64,000 bases of DNA from Gloeopeniophorella convolvens (GCA_022496205.1 WTXD01000033.1:62001-126000); one strand, 5' to 3'; shown: positions 10,085-23,700, numbered from the stretch's first letter. Numbers and translations are program-made. Notes: a model not told the origin generated them from the letters alone.

Positions 10085-11596
10085 TCATCTCTGCAACGTC
10101 AACAACTGTCCACCCTGTACAGTAAAGACAACATTGGGAGCAGCTTCGCGAGACGACTTCATCACCTCATTCACAAACAAGGGACTGCAGTCTATAAACA
10201 CGACTTCACGTATCGGACTACTGCTCTGTGCTCGTGCAAGCCAAAATGCCGAAAACGTAACTCCCGCCTGTCTTGTAATAGACGGATCATACCACCGTTG
10301 GCCCTGGACGATCTCGAGCGCCTCAAGAGAAGGGAAAAGAAGAGGTTCGTCTGCGTCCAAGACATCTTGGAGAAACGAATCGCCCCACGCACGGACGCGC
10401 TTGACATTGACCATAGGTTTAACCACCGCTCGTGTGATCGTGCGTACCGTGCGCAGCGCCAAGACGTCGACCTTGGAGAAGTTGAGGACATTGCTGACCT
10501 CCTCTCGTAATCGGACAAATGTGTCCGACAACGCGTCCGCCCGAGCCTGCACCCGCCATTGGGAGTCTAGCACTGGTTCAATGCCGGATGTGGCCCAGGC
10601 ACGAACATGATAGGTCGGACCATCGGATTCGTGGACGCTGAGCCGGTACAACGGTCCTCCGAGAGATAAGTGGGTTCGAATAAGCTTGAGTAAGGTGCGT
10701 AAATCGTCCCAACGTGATGAATCGTTCGGCAGGGCGGTGCATGAGGTAGAAAGTCGCGTATCCTCCGGGATGATAAGGGATTCGAGGAGGGCTCCACAGA
10801 CTACTGCTCCCTCGCTCACGATGGAGAGATCGACGAGCATTGGGAGAAAAACGCGGTCGAATGTGGGCGGGCTTTCGCAGAGGCGACAATACGACGCCAG
10901 GGATAACCGCTCTAGTTGTGGGGCCATGGCAAGGTTCGCCAATACCTCTTTGAGTGGCGCACTAGTGGACAGCTCGAGGTGGGAGAGGTTGGGAAATAGT
11001 TCAGCTATACCAGCGGAGTCAAGGCGCGACCGGTTCAGCTGCAGACGATGCAACGAAGGGAAGACAGATGGTGGAAACGGAACTATGATGTCAGAACTGT
11101 GGTCGACGATGAGAGTATGGAGCGCCGTAAGGGGTTGGTGAACTATTGGCGGAAGTTGGACCTCGGGGCGTGAGTCGAATTGCGAGAGACGGAGTGAGGC
11201 TATGCGTGACGCATGTCCGCCATCCCTGAGACGGTCGGCAAGCGAAACATGCATGCCAGCAGTTAGCTCGACGTGTAAGGGCCAGCATGCGCCAGCTTGC
11301 AATGCTCGCTTCTCGGCTGAAGCTGGCATGTTCGACTTGACGCGGTCGAAAAACATAGGGGCAATCGTTGCTGAGCGCCACGCACGACAGACTTGCGATG
11401 GTGCCCAGAGTGCCCGGAAATCTAACTCATAAGAGATCGAGAACGCGGGGAAAGGCGGCTCCTTGGGAACTATGAGGAAGATGAAGATGCGCTCCACGAG
11501 CTCAGGCGGCAGGCGAGCTACCGGGCAGCCCGAGGCAATCTCCTTGCGGATAGTTACTGGAGAGGGTGAACTAAGCTTCCAAAGTTTGGCTAGCAT
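10085..11596 (-). CDS. F-box-like protein
   Basis: An intronless frame of about 503 aa starting MLAKLWKLSS. An in-frame ATG 22 codons upstream (11662) is possible, but the downstream start fits the paralogue at 8557-9669 better. The F-box region is CPVARLPPELVERIFIFLIVP followed by PSQVCRAWRSATIAPMFF. Leucine-rich segments follow (LHTLIVDHSS, LHRLQLNRSRL, LSHLELSTSAP). The C-terminal part (RVRAWGDSFLQD, REVVFIDCSPLF) has no counterpart in the shorter paralogue. It is likely an SCF substrate receptor by family. It belongs to a run of three same-strand F-box-like genes. Confidence 0.82.
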   Translation of the reverse strand: MLAKLWKLSSPSPVTIRKEIASGCPVARLPPELVERIFIFLIVPKEPPFPAFSISYELDFRALWAPSQVCRAWRSATIAPMFFDRVKSNMPASAEKRALQAGACWPLHVELTAGMHVSLADRLRDGGHASRIASLRLSQFDSRPEVQLPPIVHQPLTALHTLIVDHSSDIIVPFPPSVFPSLHRLQLNRSRLDSAGIAELFPNLSHLELSTSAPLKEVLANLAMAPQLERLSLASYCRLCESPPTFDRVFLPMLVDLSIVSEGAVVCGALLESLIIPEDTRLSTSCTALPNDSSRWDDLRTLLKLIRTHLSLGGPLYRLSVHESDGPTYHVRAWATSGIEPVLDSQWRVQARADALSDTFVRLREEVSNVLNFSKVDVLALRTVRTITRAVVKPMVNVKRVRAWGDSFLQDVLDADEPLLFPSLEALEIVQGQRWYDPSITRQAGVTFSAFWLARAQSSSPIREVVFIDCSPLFVNEVMKSSREAAPNVVFTVQGGQLLTLQR

Positions 11597-11662
11597 AGAA
11601 GGGCCGTCCGTGTGCTGCTTGTGTCGTCTGATAGATAACAGACTACAGGTACATATAAACAC

Positions 11663-14600
11663 AGATCCAGAACACTAAGGAGATGTAACACTCACCGTTA
11701 CGCTGTCCTGCTGGTATTCCTCCTCTACTTCTGCGATGCGAACGCTGAGAGAGGCTGATGTGGTGACGATTTAGCATGGGGAGGTAGGTGAAAGGCGGTC
11801 CTCAGTGGCGAGGCGATGAACTTCTCGAAATGGCTATGCAAAGGTGGCTGTGCCGAACCAGCACGTGCAGGTTTTCGGCCCGATGCTCCGGCGAAGCGGT
11901 GCTTTGTCAGCACTGCCACATGGACGTCACCCCAACTTGGTCATCCGTATGTTCAAGTTCGACTTCAAAGAAGGCTATCAACATTATAACCTCTTCATAT
12001 CCTTCAGTCACTTTTCTGGTGCTTGAACATACTTTGGCTGAAGCCTATACTGGCTAAGGGATGTCGCATCCCAGCCCGATACCAGCCGGTCCCGCAAGCT
12101 GAGGGGCGTTAGACGAGCCCTCGAGGCCTTACATGAGCGACTTCTGTGCACGTCACGCCCCTATATAAATGCTTCGTCGAGATTTCGAAAGGTACGCGCG
12201 TCATTCCTTTTGACAATTTCAGGCCTCATGACGCGCGAAACTAGGTACTGAAGTATCGATCGCCTGAAGTTGTGTCAATCAAGCTTTTGTTGCAATCTAT
12301 TCTCTTCACCCGCGAATGTTCGCGAGCACTGGAACGTACCGCTTTCCATTTGACTTTTGCGCTTCTTGATATCCTATTATCGCACCAGCCTCCAGGCACC
12401 ATCCGAGGCGCTCGAAGATGAAGTTCGCTTTCGGCGTGGGCAGGCCTGATCCCAAACGAAACAACGCGGCAATCAAGCCGACGTACGCGCCCCTTTGGTC
12501 CGTGGCCTCCATGTGCGTGAGCCTCCATATCTCTCCACCTAAAGTACAGCCAAGCGCCCGTGCGGGCCGCGTACTCGCACGATCGGCCAACAAGACGGTT
12601 TATCCTCCCTTCGTACGTGGACATGAGTCAAGGTCGATGTGACTCCGTTTCAATGCATTGGAAGCTCCTGCCCTACCCTGCCAAGTTGTGTTCGCAAGAA
12701 TACTTCTTGATGTCACGCTCATGATATTCAGTAGTTCCTCATTTCGGCGCGTTGATGCTGAAACAAACGTGAACATCCAGTACGTACCCTCACGTTGCTA
12801 CCGGTACCGAGTTCCGTCTTGCGTCGCGCCGAGCCTCTGGCCGGTCAGTGATGCGCCGAGGTTGAACACGTTACATCATCACATCGCCGACAAGGTTGTG
12901 ATGTTTAACCGGACGACCCACGAGGATAGGGGCTTGTCATCTGGCGTCGTACTCCTACCACATAGTGCCTTCACAGGTGCGCAAGGTCTCCTCATGTCGT
13001 ATTACGCGTAGAAGCAATCTGGCCTTTATGACCCCTCTAGCGTCGGGGTTGCATCTCCCATTTTCCCTCCCGGGGTGTGGGCCCTGATTTGCTGCGCGGC
13101 GTCGATATCGGGACTGAGTTTCTCCGCAACTATCAGATGATGAAACTGTACGAATGCCAAGTCTAGTGTGCTCGTAAGAATCACAGACTCTTTACGGGCT
13201 GAATGCCAGTCTAGTATGCTTAGCAAGAAGTGTGAGCAAAGTGATCTCCCCCCCTCCCCTGGGGAAATCACAACCTGCTGCATTGACGAAGAAATAAACG
13301 CACATTTGTGTACCCCACGACCGGTGTTTTGCACTAGACTATCATCGGCTGCAGGTTCCTTCCCAGTCGAACGATGCTTCCAAGTAGACGACATCAAGCA
13401 CGAACATGTGCAGTAGCTCACCAGAGAGGACACAGTTCTCTTTTCTCTCGGAAAACTCCATTCGGAGAGTCTTAAATGGGGCATAAAGGAATACAAGACG
13501 CCTGGAAGGTGGCTTGCCTTGTCCGTCGGCTATTCCGGAGGGCTGACGTTGAGATTCACACGCTAAGCTCGTCATGTTTCAACTTTTCCCGGCAGCCTTT
13601 CCTTCGAGTCTATACGGTCAACTTCAATGTCGCACCCTGATCACATTCATCGAAGACCGTCCTAACCGGGTTAGAGACAGTATTCCTTCGAGTTCTGGGC
13701 TGAAACGATCCGGCTGGAGCAATGTCACAACGTAAGTTCTCAACCCGTAGGGGCGCGCCGCGCCTTGGTGGTATCAGTGACCATGTGTACTTCCCAAAGG
13801 TCATCATACTGCAACACCGTTACAATCTCTGAAGAATAGGGCTCGTCGGCCTCTGTAACTTTGGCCTCGTGAGATCGGTAAGCTGTCTGCGCACAAGAGG
13901 AGAAATGTTGGTCTGTACTGCGTCGAGCCACAGAAGTCTGGCGTGTGAACCAGTTCTCGCCGCCCTTCTGGGATCCATATCTCTGATATTAAGGGGGTTT
14001 CAAGCGTCAGCGGAAGTCACTTGACTTAACGCATTCTCCTTGCGACGTCTAGCAACACCTGCAATTCGGCTCCAATTCCTATATATTTTTCAGCGATCAC
14101 AGCCACCGATAGTGAAATCTTGGTTCAAACGTTTCCGGGTAACTATAAGCCGTATGTCGGGAGTTGGTGGATGTCAAATGCTTCTACGTTGCCGTACAAG
14201 CCTCGAGGCAATTGCTATCCTGACGCGGAGGTTTCCCCAGGGAGGCATGCCCTTTGACAGACACTCTGGACGCTACTTGCGATGGCGATGAGTGGCGGCT
14301 TACTACCGGTTTTTCCCGCCAACTGCAGTAGCCGCGTAAGCTTTCGCGGGTTTCTCTCTTTTTTTTTTTTTTTTGATACTCAACCCTCTAGGATTCTCGT
14401 TCCCAGCCGTTCGAGGAGAGGTCCAGTTGTGTGAGCTTATGGTACCCCAAATCCTCCCCCCTCCCCCCGACTTTCTCGACGTCTCCCACAAGGTCTGGGA
14501 ACGAGACTATAGGGTACTGAGCGGGGCAGCCCGATCTGCGACTCGTTGGGTGTAAACGCGCCAGGAACGATCATGACTCCCATACATCACCTCATATCGA

Positions 14601-17600
14601 TCAGAGATTTGTCGGTTGCCTTGCTCAATCCTTCAGTTCAGAGAAATCGCAGCGGCTATCTGAACCATAACTCCGGGGTTTTCCGCCGCTATTCAAGGAC
14701 AATGATGACAGCCCCAAAATATTGGCATGTGCAGACCTGCACCGGCTGGTCATCGTTGCGTGGACCTCGATGGGGAGAACCAGTCTGGACGATGTCAGAC
14801 TGCGGGCCTCGTAAGCCTCGACCGAACACGTGCACGGCACTTTTACATTACAGGACTACCGTCCGTTCGAGGTACTCCGACGACCGCCCCGGCAGTTTAC
14901 TTCTCCAACTCTTCCAACACTTTCCCTATCACTTGAGGTGCGAAACGTCAATTGGTTCTCGTTCGTGGACGTAACTCTGACTCCCAACCATCTGCTTCCT
15001 AGCCTCCGAGGACGTCGCATTGCTCTGATCCTGTGACAGAAACTCCGGCCAAAAATATCAGCCTCAGCTTCATACTTCGCCGCTATATGCCGAGGACGAT
15101 CAACCCAAGAGCCGGATACGCAACGCCCATTCTCAGGGCTTGCCACCCGCAGCCACGTGTTCGCCTAAGGCTCCCCGACCCACCTTCTCCCAGGGCCCAG
15201 TCGTTCGTGCAGGCTTTCCACCATCCCTCCATCCATCGGCAAGGTACATCCGTCAGTCTTTCCTGTGCCGCGCGATCCGATATTCGCTGCAACCGGTAAG
15301 GGGGACTTTCTCGACAGGCTAGATTAGGGCCGTCGCTGAGTCGTCTCAGTGCCATGTAACCTTGCTGTCGGGATTGTTGCTGGTGCGTGATCATGCTCAG
15401 AGACGACCTTTCGAGGGCTGACCGCTTCGTCTCTAGAATAACTTCGTTGGCTCCGAACATAATCATATTACTCCAACGTTCCCTCTCCTCCCGTCAGGCT
15501 CTCAATGACTGCGCCATCGTCGGCTCATCACCGGGGATTGTTGCGCTGAATGTCGCACCTTTCCCGTCATCAGAGGATAGACGTTGCCATCGTCGCACCA
15601 TCGCACCAAAGTTTGCTCGGGTCCTAATTGAATCCCGCGAAAGGGCACCACCTCATGTCCACCAGCCTCCCTCCCCTATGCTCGTGGCTCGTTCTCAACA
15701 CATCGGCCCTTCAAAAGGCTCGGCGATCGTACTCGGATGGGTCCATTTTCCCCAGTGGAGTTGGGTCATTGCCCTTGTCAGATCTCCACCCCTTGATTGC
15801 ACCACCCATCTCGAGGTCTATTCCACCCCACGGCTACTGTCCGCCTACTGCGCGATGGGATCGATCGAGTACGGAGAAACAGCCCCCACGCAGGCGATCA
15901 CGTTCTAGCGCAGAACCTCAGAATAATTATCTATTTCATGAACGTCGCTGTTGCTACGTCGCTGTGTCAAGAAGTTGTCCAGAGGGGTGAAGAGTCGAGT
16001 CACCGGCCTGAAGATTGTAGTACTTGTACAGTCTTGTCTATGATAGTAAGCTTTCAATCACAACGTAGTTCAATTCCCGAACATGATGCAACCGATTCAC
16101 GTATCCTTGCTACTGTAAGTCTGGCTACTATGGCCTAGGTTCCCCGAGCACCGGCACCCGTGACTCCATACGCAGCACTCGAGACCCTTTCCTGGGTGAC
16201 ATTACTTTGGGCACATCGGATGCTTCGCGCCCGGTGCGCCCATATATACACCACGCGCACCACGTCCTGCCGACCTTTCGTGGTCGCTCCTGCCGGAGAT
16301 TGTTGAGTAATAGGCGCAGCGACGGTGTGGCCGTAAGAGTCACGGATGTTACGCGGTCGTAGGTCGTAGCGCGGTGCAAGGATACATGTGAAGAGAGAAC
16401 CCGTCAGTGACCAGATCGATAGTGCACATGCCACCAACCACGTCCCTGGGTTCCCCAGAGGGGTCCCTCTGCCTGCGCATGTCTCGCGGTAACCGTACGG
16501 GCCGCCGCCGAATGTCGAGAGGTCGCAGTTATCGAAAGACGAATCAAGTGCATTAATTAACCCAGACACCATAGTCGTGCAAAAAGACGAAGTAGCGACC
16601 ACCTTAAGCAGATCCGGCGAGCCAGCAACGCTTGCCCCACTATTTCGGCTATGAATCAGCAATGTTAGACCAGTCCCAAAGTGACTCGGTCCATGCCATT
16701 CCTGAGCTTCATAGGTAATAGTGGGAACAAGAGGCACTGGTGACGAGTGACGCTGCAGTGGTAGACGCGTACGTGAGTAAAAAGGACGGAGAAAGGGTGG
16801 GGGTTGACACTCACTCTACGAGACAGATGCACTTTTATAGCCAACCGCGCTGTCTGTGTGGCGCGTGAAATGCGAGTCACAACTGACCATTTATGATTTT
16901 GGCGTCCGCTCACGAACAAAGTAGGCGCATGCCGCGGGACTTCAAACCGCATTAGGTTGCAGGATCCGCGATCCTCGTGAATGGCTCGCTGTCAATAGCT
17001 TGCGGGCTGATTCCCCACACCCCCCGTATCGATCCGCGTTGACGGTACGGCCAGCACGCCGAGCATGGCGTTGGGCTAGGCAACAGGTGTTGAAACCCTA
17101 GTCGAACAAATGATGGGTTTCCTTTCCACCTATGGCAATAGAAACGTCGTAGGAGCCCAGCAGATCTAATTGGGAAGAGACGAAAGGAATATACCTCACG
17201 CCTGAGATCTTTTCGACGGAAGAAAAGCACTGTAGCGGGTTGTGATTGCGGTCGAGGGCACCGTATCGCGTCTGTGGCGTCGTCAGCTGCCCTTCATGAA
17301 CTTCTCTCCGCCATACGCTTGGGAGTAATCGGGAAGTTAACTGGTATTAAAGGCGCACGGATATGGGGATATGCGTACAGCGCGAAATAGGGATGGACAG
17401 ATACCGGTGGCAGGCTTGTATCTTGGACCTCCGCTAGAGTACCGAGGAATCGACGAATGGGGACAAGGCTTACTTTGTTCGTTGAAGTGGCGAGTATCGC
17501 TGGTGATTCGTCATAAGAGGAAGCACCTATGAGGACACGAACGTCTTTGTGTCGCTGAGCTGAGAAGACGATGGAGCCGGCAGAGCCAATGCATGTGACA

Positions 17601-18111
17601 CACCTCGTACACGTATCGAAAGCCATTCCGAATGCCGTGACTGAACCCTGTCCTATTAAATATGCGATGCACCCATTCAGATCCTAACGAAGGCGTTCAA
17701 CTCTCTGGCTGATGGCAGCGCTTCGCGCTTGGAGTGGGGATAATAGCACTCGGAGATCATAGCTGGCCGACAAAGTTATTCTGACAAAGAGTTTGAGCTT
17801 ACCATTCGCCAACGTCTTCGTACAGTAAGGCTAGACCTGTTTTAGGTGAGTGGCTATCAGAGCCAGTTTGATGATGTCAGGGAGCTCTACGCCTCGGAAA
17901 GATGTAATATTTACACGAGATATGATCACACGCAACACGCCAATCATGTAACGATATCACCCGTGGACCGATGGAATTTCTCCTGGTTGTCAGATGTAAA
18001 GCGTATCAGTGACCATCGACGATTTTGGAAACGAGGATCATACCCGAAATTCCGGGGCCGACAGCAGTCAGCGTGAGCGCCCCAAACTCACTGCAGCTAT
18101 GTCCCCTACGA
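11663..18111. other. 6.4-kb gene-poor region
   Basis: Many short open frames on both strands, none recognisable. The longest is a 200-codon minus-strand frame at 16135-16737, with hydrophobic stretches around WLVACALSIWSLTGSLFTCIL. A 110-codon minus frame at 17294-17626 and a 95-codon minus frame near 12306-12593 also exist, but no domain or convincing splice path links them. A long T run sits near 14358-14374. This could be a decayed transposon or fast-evolving orphan genes; no LTRs, terminal inverted repeats or transposase motifs were found by eye. Confidence 0.45.
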
Positions 18112-18580
18112 TCATGTCTCGATCGCCATCCGAATGTATTCCACCGAGCTCTTGAAGAACACATCCCCGAGCCCAACGAAGCCCCTCTTCTTGTACCAAC
18201 CCTCCGAAGATGTCCGAGCATCGCACCACACGACGCTGGCACCGTGCCCCTTGCGAGCACGCTCTAGGATGTACTGCAAAAGTGTGGTCCCAATACCACG
18301 GCCCTGATATGTCGGGTCACAAGCGAACTTGCGAAACTGTATCTGTTCTCCAGGATGTGGAATAAACCCGTTAGCACCTGACCCTTCTGGAAGGTCGTTC
18401 TTGAAGAACGATATGACTGCTATAGGCGAGTCGACCCCGTCCAGAAAAGCCCCATAATGAAATCCAGCATCATCCTCTGGGAGCCGAACGTGGTCGACCG
18501 GCTTGTTCGGCCAAAGAACGGAATGACGAAGCGCAATGGTATCATCTGCTGCGATTGGACGGACACCGATAGCTAGATGA
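18112..18580 (-). CDS. GNAT-family N-acetyltransferase, 5' end unresolved
   Basis: Reading the minus strand from about 18575 gives a frame of about 155 codons ending at TGA (18112-18114). It begins IGVRPIAADDTIALRHSVLW, passes through HYGAFLDGVDSPIAVISFF, then QFRKFACDPTYQGRGIGTTLL and ASVVWCDARTSSEGWYKKRGF. The Q-G-R-G-I-G segment is the acetyl-CoA-binding motif A of GNAT enzymes, and the GWYKKRGF block is the usual motif B region. No in-frame ATG precedes the domain before a TGA; the sequence tctag just upstream could be a 3' splice site, so a short 5' exon is likely. The substrate is unknown. The domain itself looks intact. Confidence 0.8.
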
Positions 18581-19519
18581 ACGATGCATAATCATGAAGC
18601 TGATGCCCGGGGCCCTATCTTCGGAGAGTCAACCACTGACCAAGAAGGGAGTTGGAAGGCTCCATGATCGTAGGCGCTAAGAAGTGTGCGCAGACGCAAG
18701 GCGTAATAGATTCGAAGGTCTACTGACGCCCACTGAGGAGAAACAACCGCACGAGGGGAATGCGGCCAAAAGCTTGCCTGGCAGTAGAGGTAAAAGATGC
18801 GGGTGCATCCCACGTCACGCGGACGCATGGAACTATCAATACTTGCCACGTGTTCCCGGATCTTACACATGCTTTTGACGCTGCAAGGCAGTGCCAGCCT
18901 GACACTCCGACCCCTCCTCATTGCTAACATCGACCATCTGGGCCAAGTTGGACCTGCAGGGGGCTGCCTCACCTTTGCCGCGCCGCTGCGCAGCAGCCAC
19001 AGTATCATCATCATCATCTTCCTCCCTGCTTCATTCCGACAGATCGGTAGGACGTCGAAAATTCGACCTTGCCAATCTTGGTAACAGCAAGCTCGACTGC
19101 GTCTTTCAAATGGAGGTATCTGTCTGAGCTCACGTTATATACACGGCACGAAGTTGGAAGCTGTCAGTAGCCGTCAGTGGGAGTTGGCGGTGCGTCCGCA
19201 AACGCTATCGATCCCTGTCAAATTTGAATACTCAGGGCGTAAATCAGCATTTCCGGTATGGGGATGCCGCCAATTGGCGACCGGCACGCGGAGAGTGAAT
19301 GATGCAGCATCGACATCGACTGCATGGCGCGCTACTAACACAGATGGTCGAAGGTCTGGTAAGCGCCAGTGTGGGGTTGTTTGCCTCAGGTTTCATCGTC
19401 AGGGTTCGATTAGGTTGTCCAGCGTGTGATGATAAGTAGTGCTACATGAATGAGAAAGTTACACTGCAGAAGCCAGGCCGCCGTGCTAGACAAAAGTGTT
19501 CGGAACACGTCCCGACTAA
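18581..19519. other. intergenic, possible 5' exon of the GNAT gene
   Basis: Probably contains the missing first exon and promoter of the GNAT gene, which I could not place. A short ATC microsatellite occurs near 19003-19016. Nothing else recognised. Confidence 0.4.
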
Positions 19520-20723
19520 TCACACAACCCTCCACACCGTGTCGGCGACGACGTCATCCGCGGCGCGCCATAAACCGTCCGCGGCCCGTAGAACCGTAGG
19601 CTCGAGATCGCGCACGAACACCAATGTGGTGACGGACGGGACGTATAGGTGAATCTCCCGCGCAAGCCCACGCAACGCGGAGAACGACGCTGGCGGTGGC
19701 TCCCACTCGGAAACATCGAGTTCCGTGCTCCGAAGTTCACGCAGTCGTGCGAGCTGCCCGTAGAACACGAGTCTCTACGGGTAAACATTAATAAGGCACT
19801 GCATCCGCAGCAGGGCGTGTGTAATGCGTGTTACATACCTCGCGCCCGTCGACAGGCAGAACGAGAGGGCCCACGTACCGCAGACGCGGCGCCGGGCCGA
19901 GTGCCTTGACGAGCGACGATAAGAGTTCCGAAGAGAATGCAGAAGTATATGATGCGTCCGCAATGGTCAAGGAATACACGGGCTGCGTCGAAAGCCGCAA
20001 ATTGGCGAGGAGGAGTGCAAGTTCAGCACGTTTGGCTTCAGTGCTTGAGCTCGAGAAGCATGTCTTGACGTGCGTTACAGGCCTTCCCGGAACAAGGACA
20101 CCCACAGCTTCTGTGAAGGTGCAATCGAGGATGGAGAGGTTGGAAAGAGTGTGTGCTTGACGGAGAGAGTGCGTGCTAATGGATACAGTTTCCGGGGTAT
20201 CTTCGTTAAAGTCGGAGATGCGCAGATCGGTGAGTTCATATTGTGTGCATAGAAAGGATACGAGGTGCGCGTCCCACGCGAAGTCGCAATGAAAGGTGTG
20301 GAGCTGGAAGTTACAACGGTCTAGGATCCACGCGTGGTTTGTTGGAGCACCGCTATCTAGTAAGATTGTGAGTGAGCGTAAACGAGCGGTTCTCCGCAGC
20401 GCTTTGGAGACAGAGGTCCAGTACCCGGGTGGCGATGAGAACGTGGCGTCTTGTTCTTCAGTATTAGATCCGTCGTCAGTGCGCCCTTCTTCGTTATTAA
20501 GTGAGATAGTAAGCGCCGTGACCAGCGGCGGTAGTCTGGGCTGCTCGGCCAAGACATTACAGAGCAACATCGTTGTGGTGGGCTCGTCCACATCCAATGT
20601 CCGATAGAGCGCACGTTCAGCAGCCTTTCGGAAGCCCTTGGAGACCATGCAGAGTGTACATAGGTCGGCGCGGGTTTCAATGTGCTGTACGATCAACGAG
20701 TACGCCTCTAAGGATAACTCCAT
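19520..20723 (-). CDS. F-box-like protein, paralogue of the 4.6-5.8 kb gene
   Basis: Two exons are inferred: 19839-20723 and 19520-19774, joined across an intron from gtatgt to cgtag, giving 379 aa. The start MELSLEAYSLIVQHIETRAD is followed by LCTLCMVSKGFRKAAERALY and then LLCNVLAEQPRLPPLVTALT. This matches the block order of the gene at 4608-5764 (LASSPRLAAHVRTLLV). The last exon carries LREIHLYVP-like and VFVRDLEP segments, also parallel to the other copy's second exon (ELHIFGSGLRAVSMWV). It is a degenerate F-box/LRR-like protein; an SCF role is inferred only. Confidence 0.78.
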
Positions 20724-23700
20724 GCACCGAAGAGCATAGCCGCCCTATGACCAGAGTCGTGTGAGCAATGCGGTAAGGGCCATGCGCCCTAGGACGATGA
20801 TGCGCTCACAATGGGGAAAAGAACGCCACAAGTGCCGTCCCTCGCGCGCGAGGTCACGATATACTCAAGTGTAAGCGCTGTGCGACCGAGAAGAGCTCAA
20901 TACGATGGGAGCAATGAGGAGGTGCGCTTGACATTTACGATTTGTGGGGGCTGCCGCTGTATGGAGGCGTTCTGCAGCTGACACGAGGCTAGAGAAGGAA
21001 AGGACCAGCGCAGGGGGGCGACTCGCGCGTGCTGAGACGTAGGTCAAAGGTGAGTTGGAGAATCGTGGGGTCATGTTCGCTCGCCTTTGAGCGTGCCGCT
21101 CGAAGTGCATGTTTGGCATTGCGGCGGCTACTTTTCGGGCACCATCTGGATGATCTCCGGGCAGGGTCTCTATTACGTGCTTCTGGGAGCGATAGGATCT
21201 TCGGCTCCTGGCTAGGCCGGCAGGCACGATGAGCAGACACGCAGAGGTCCCAACGATGTGGCCCTTCGAACGCCCAGGAGACGCACCACAATGGATCGCG
21301 GCAGTCCCATCGAATCTTCCGAGCAGCGAGCACTGCGCCCGACCCGCCCAACGTGGCTCGCACGTGGCAACCGGCCTCCTCGGTTCCTGACCGAACTCCC
21401 CGGCGCCCCCGCGCTCTTCTCGCATTCTCGCCCGTCGCGAGCGCCAGCTGCCTCCTTTGTTCGCTCTTTCTCGCGGGATGCACGACCCGTGGGATTTCGT
21501 CGCTTCTGCTGCAGGGTTGGGGATATCGCAAGTTCATATCCCACAGTTCTTGCCGCTCCGTGGGCTCATCCATCTGCGGTTCTCCGAAAAGGTTTCTCCG
21601 AAGCCTGCGCCCTCTGGAGTCTGGATGAACCTCTCACGCCCGTCGCTGGGAAAAAGCCCCAATTATGGCCCGCGTGGCGCCCATCCTTCGCCACGGGCGT
21701 TCGGCATCATGCTGGATGTAGTCATCCAACCGGCACCCGCGCTACTATTGGCATAAAATGAATATAGCGCGAGGCACAGAGGCCTGCTCTCCAAGGAGCG
21801 CGAAGTTAAAAGCGGCCCCGAAGTGGGGAAGCGGGGCTCGAAATGACGCATTGCGGGTCTCTGAGACAGTAGGAGACAGTAGGCGAGGCTTCGGATCACT
21901 TGCTCCGTCGATGTCCTGAACCTTCCCGCCGACACGTTGTTCCCACCGGCAGCCCGACATTGATCCGTAGCATGATATCAGGCTCAGAACTGTGCTCGAC
22001 GCACCGTCTGGCAGACTCAAGGTTGGTGGATGGTGTAGGCGAGGTGCGAGATACGTGTGGTTTCAAACAGGTCGGAGGGTTGGACACGCTGGATGGGCTG
22101 CCGCGCGGCCTTCATACAGATGTCCACAGGTTGTCCGCATTATCGAGCGCGACCAAGCTACCGTTCAACAAAAGGGTGAGGCTCATCGTGGGAGCTCCGC
22201 AGCGACACGGGGACCTGCATTTCGCAATGCCCTAAGCCGGCTCGTTCCGAAAAGTCAATGAACACCAATGTATGCGTTGAGCAATTGGTCGATACAGCGG
22301 CTTGCCAAGCAGCCATCACAGTGCTGCGATGTGCCAGCGATCAGTCGAACTGTGTTTGGTATTCCGAAGCAACAGCGCACGAAGTGAGGGTTGCAATAGA
22401 AAACGAGGTGATGAATGAGGGTGGTAGGAGATATGCGGGAGCCCGACGGGGCTAAGGGCGTCCAGGATGTATAGGATCTGTGGCGCAGAGGGGCATTACC
22501 GGCGACTGTGAGGAGGGTTACGCTCCATTCGCCCCATCTTACGCCGACTTCTATCGGTATCCAATCTACGACTGAGATAAACTGCCAAATATAACTAGAG
22601 GGCCTCGAATTTGTGGGAGGCCGACCGGTACAGGGGTATGCGCAATGGCAGTCGGGGCAACGTCGGGGCGGCGAATGGATGAACGTCGCGAAGATGCGTC
22701 TGTTTGGAAGAGACGCTAGTTCGTATTCCAAATCTCCCTCTAAGTTCTAGATGGGTCGGTTCCGACAGGTCACGGCGGCACCGGGGCTCAGTGGTCCTTC
22801 TTCAATCGAACGTTGGACGTAGACCGGAACGTGGGAATGCAGGATTTGCTGCGGGTGACAATGTGAAGTGACCGCGTCCAGTGACTAGACCCAAGTGGCG
22901 GGGGAACGATGGACATGCGTAGGCTAATTTTACAGAGTGAGCATGGAGCACAGAATATAAAGCGGACCGGTAACGAATAGAACAAGCTACTCCAGCTTTT
23001 CCAGAGTCTCTAGCCTGGATAGTACCACGTCCTTACTAGTCTCTTCGATCTCCCCAGCAAGGAATATTTCGTCTAAAATGGCGTAGACCTAGCGCGATAG
23101 TGGCTGAGACAAAAGCAGGGAATGACACCGATTGGCAGCGCGCACCTTGTAGAAGTTGAATACCAAGTCAAGTTCGCACACGTTATCGAAGAACGAGTCT
23201 ATTCGTGCGAGTCCTTAGCGACGTTCGACCCCGTTATCAAAGTCGGACTCACCGAGTATCTCAACAAAAAGATGAATTGCCTCGAGATAGGCGAGCTCGT
23301 TGTCGTTGGCATCCACGCATACACAGAAGAAGAGGCCAGCATAGCGACGGTACACAATCTTGTAGTTTCGGAACTAAAAGGCAACACGAATCCATGACTG
23401 GCAAAAGGAGAACAAGAGTACACCTGCGCACCTCGACGAAGTTCGATTGATACTTCTGGTCGCGCGGAGCCACTAGTCGATGGACTTCGCCACGCAAACG
23501 TACCTGTGCCCCGTGTCCCTTTACTCCTGCGACCCCATACCAATCATGCGAGGCGTACACACCTTCTCCTCGTCATCATATGGTACATACCACTTTGACA
23601 ACCGCGTCTTCCCTTGGCGATTCTGGGAGAAGCGTGAATGTTCCGACAACACCGAGATGTCCATAGCGTACCTGGACCAAGATGAAACGAATCATCGTCG

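Noticed and set aside
12241..12642. Possible gene fragment (minus strand, RGAYVGLIAALFRLGSGLP)
   Set aside because: Hydrophobic patch but no recognisable domain and conflicting frames; left as an unassigned part of the gene-poor region.
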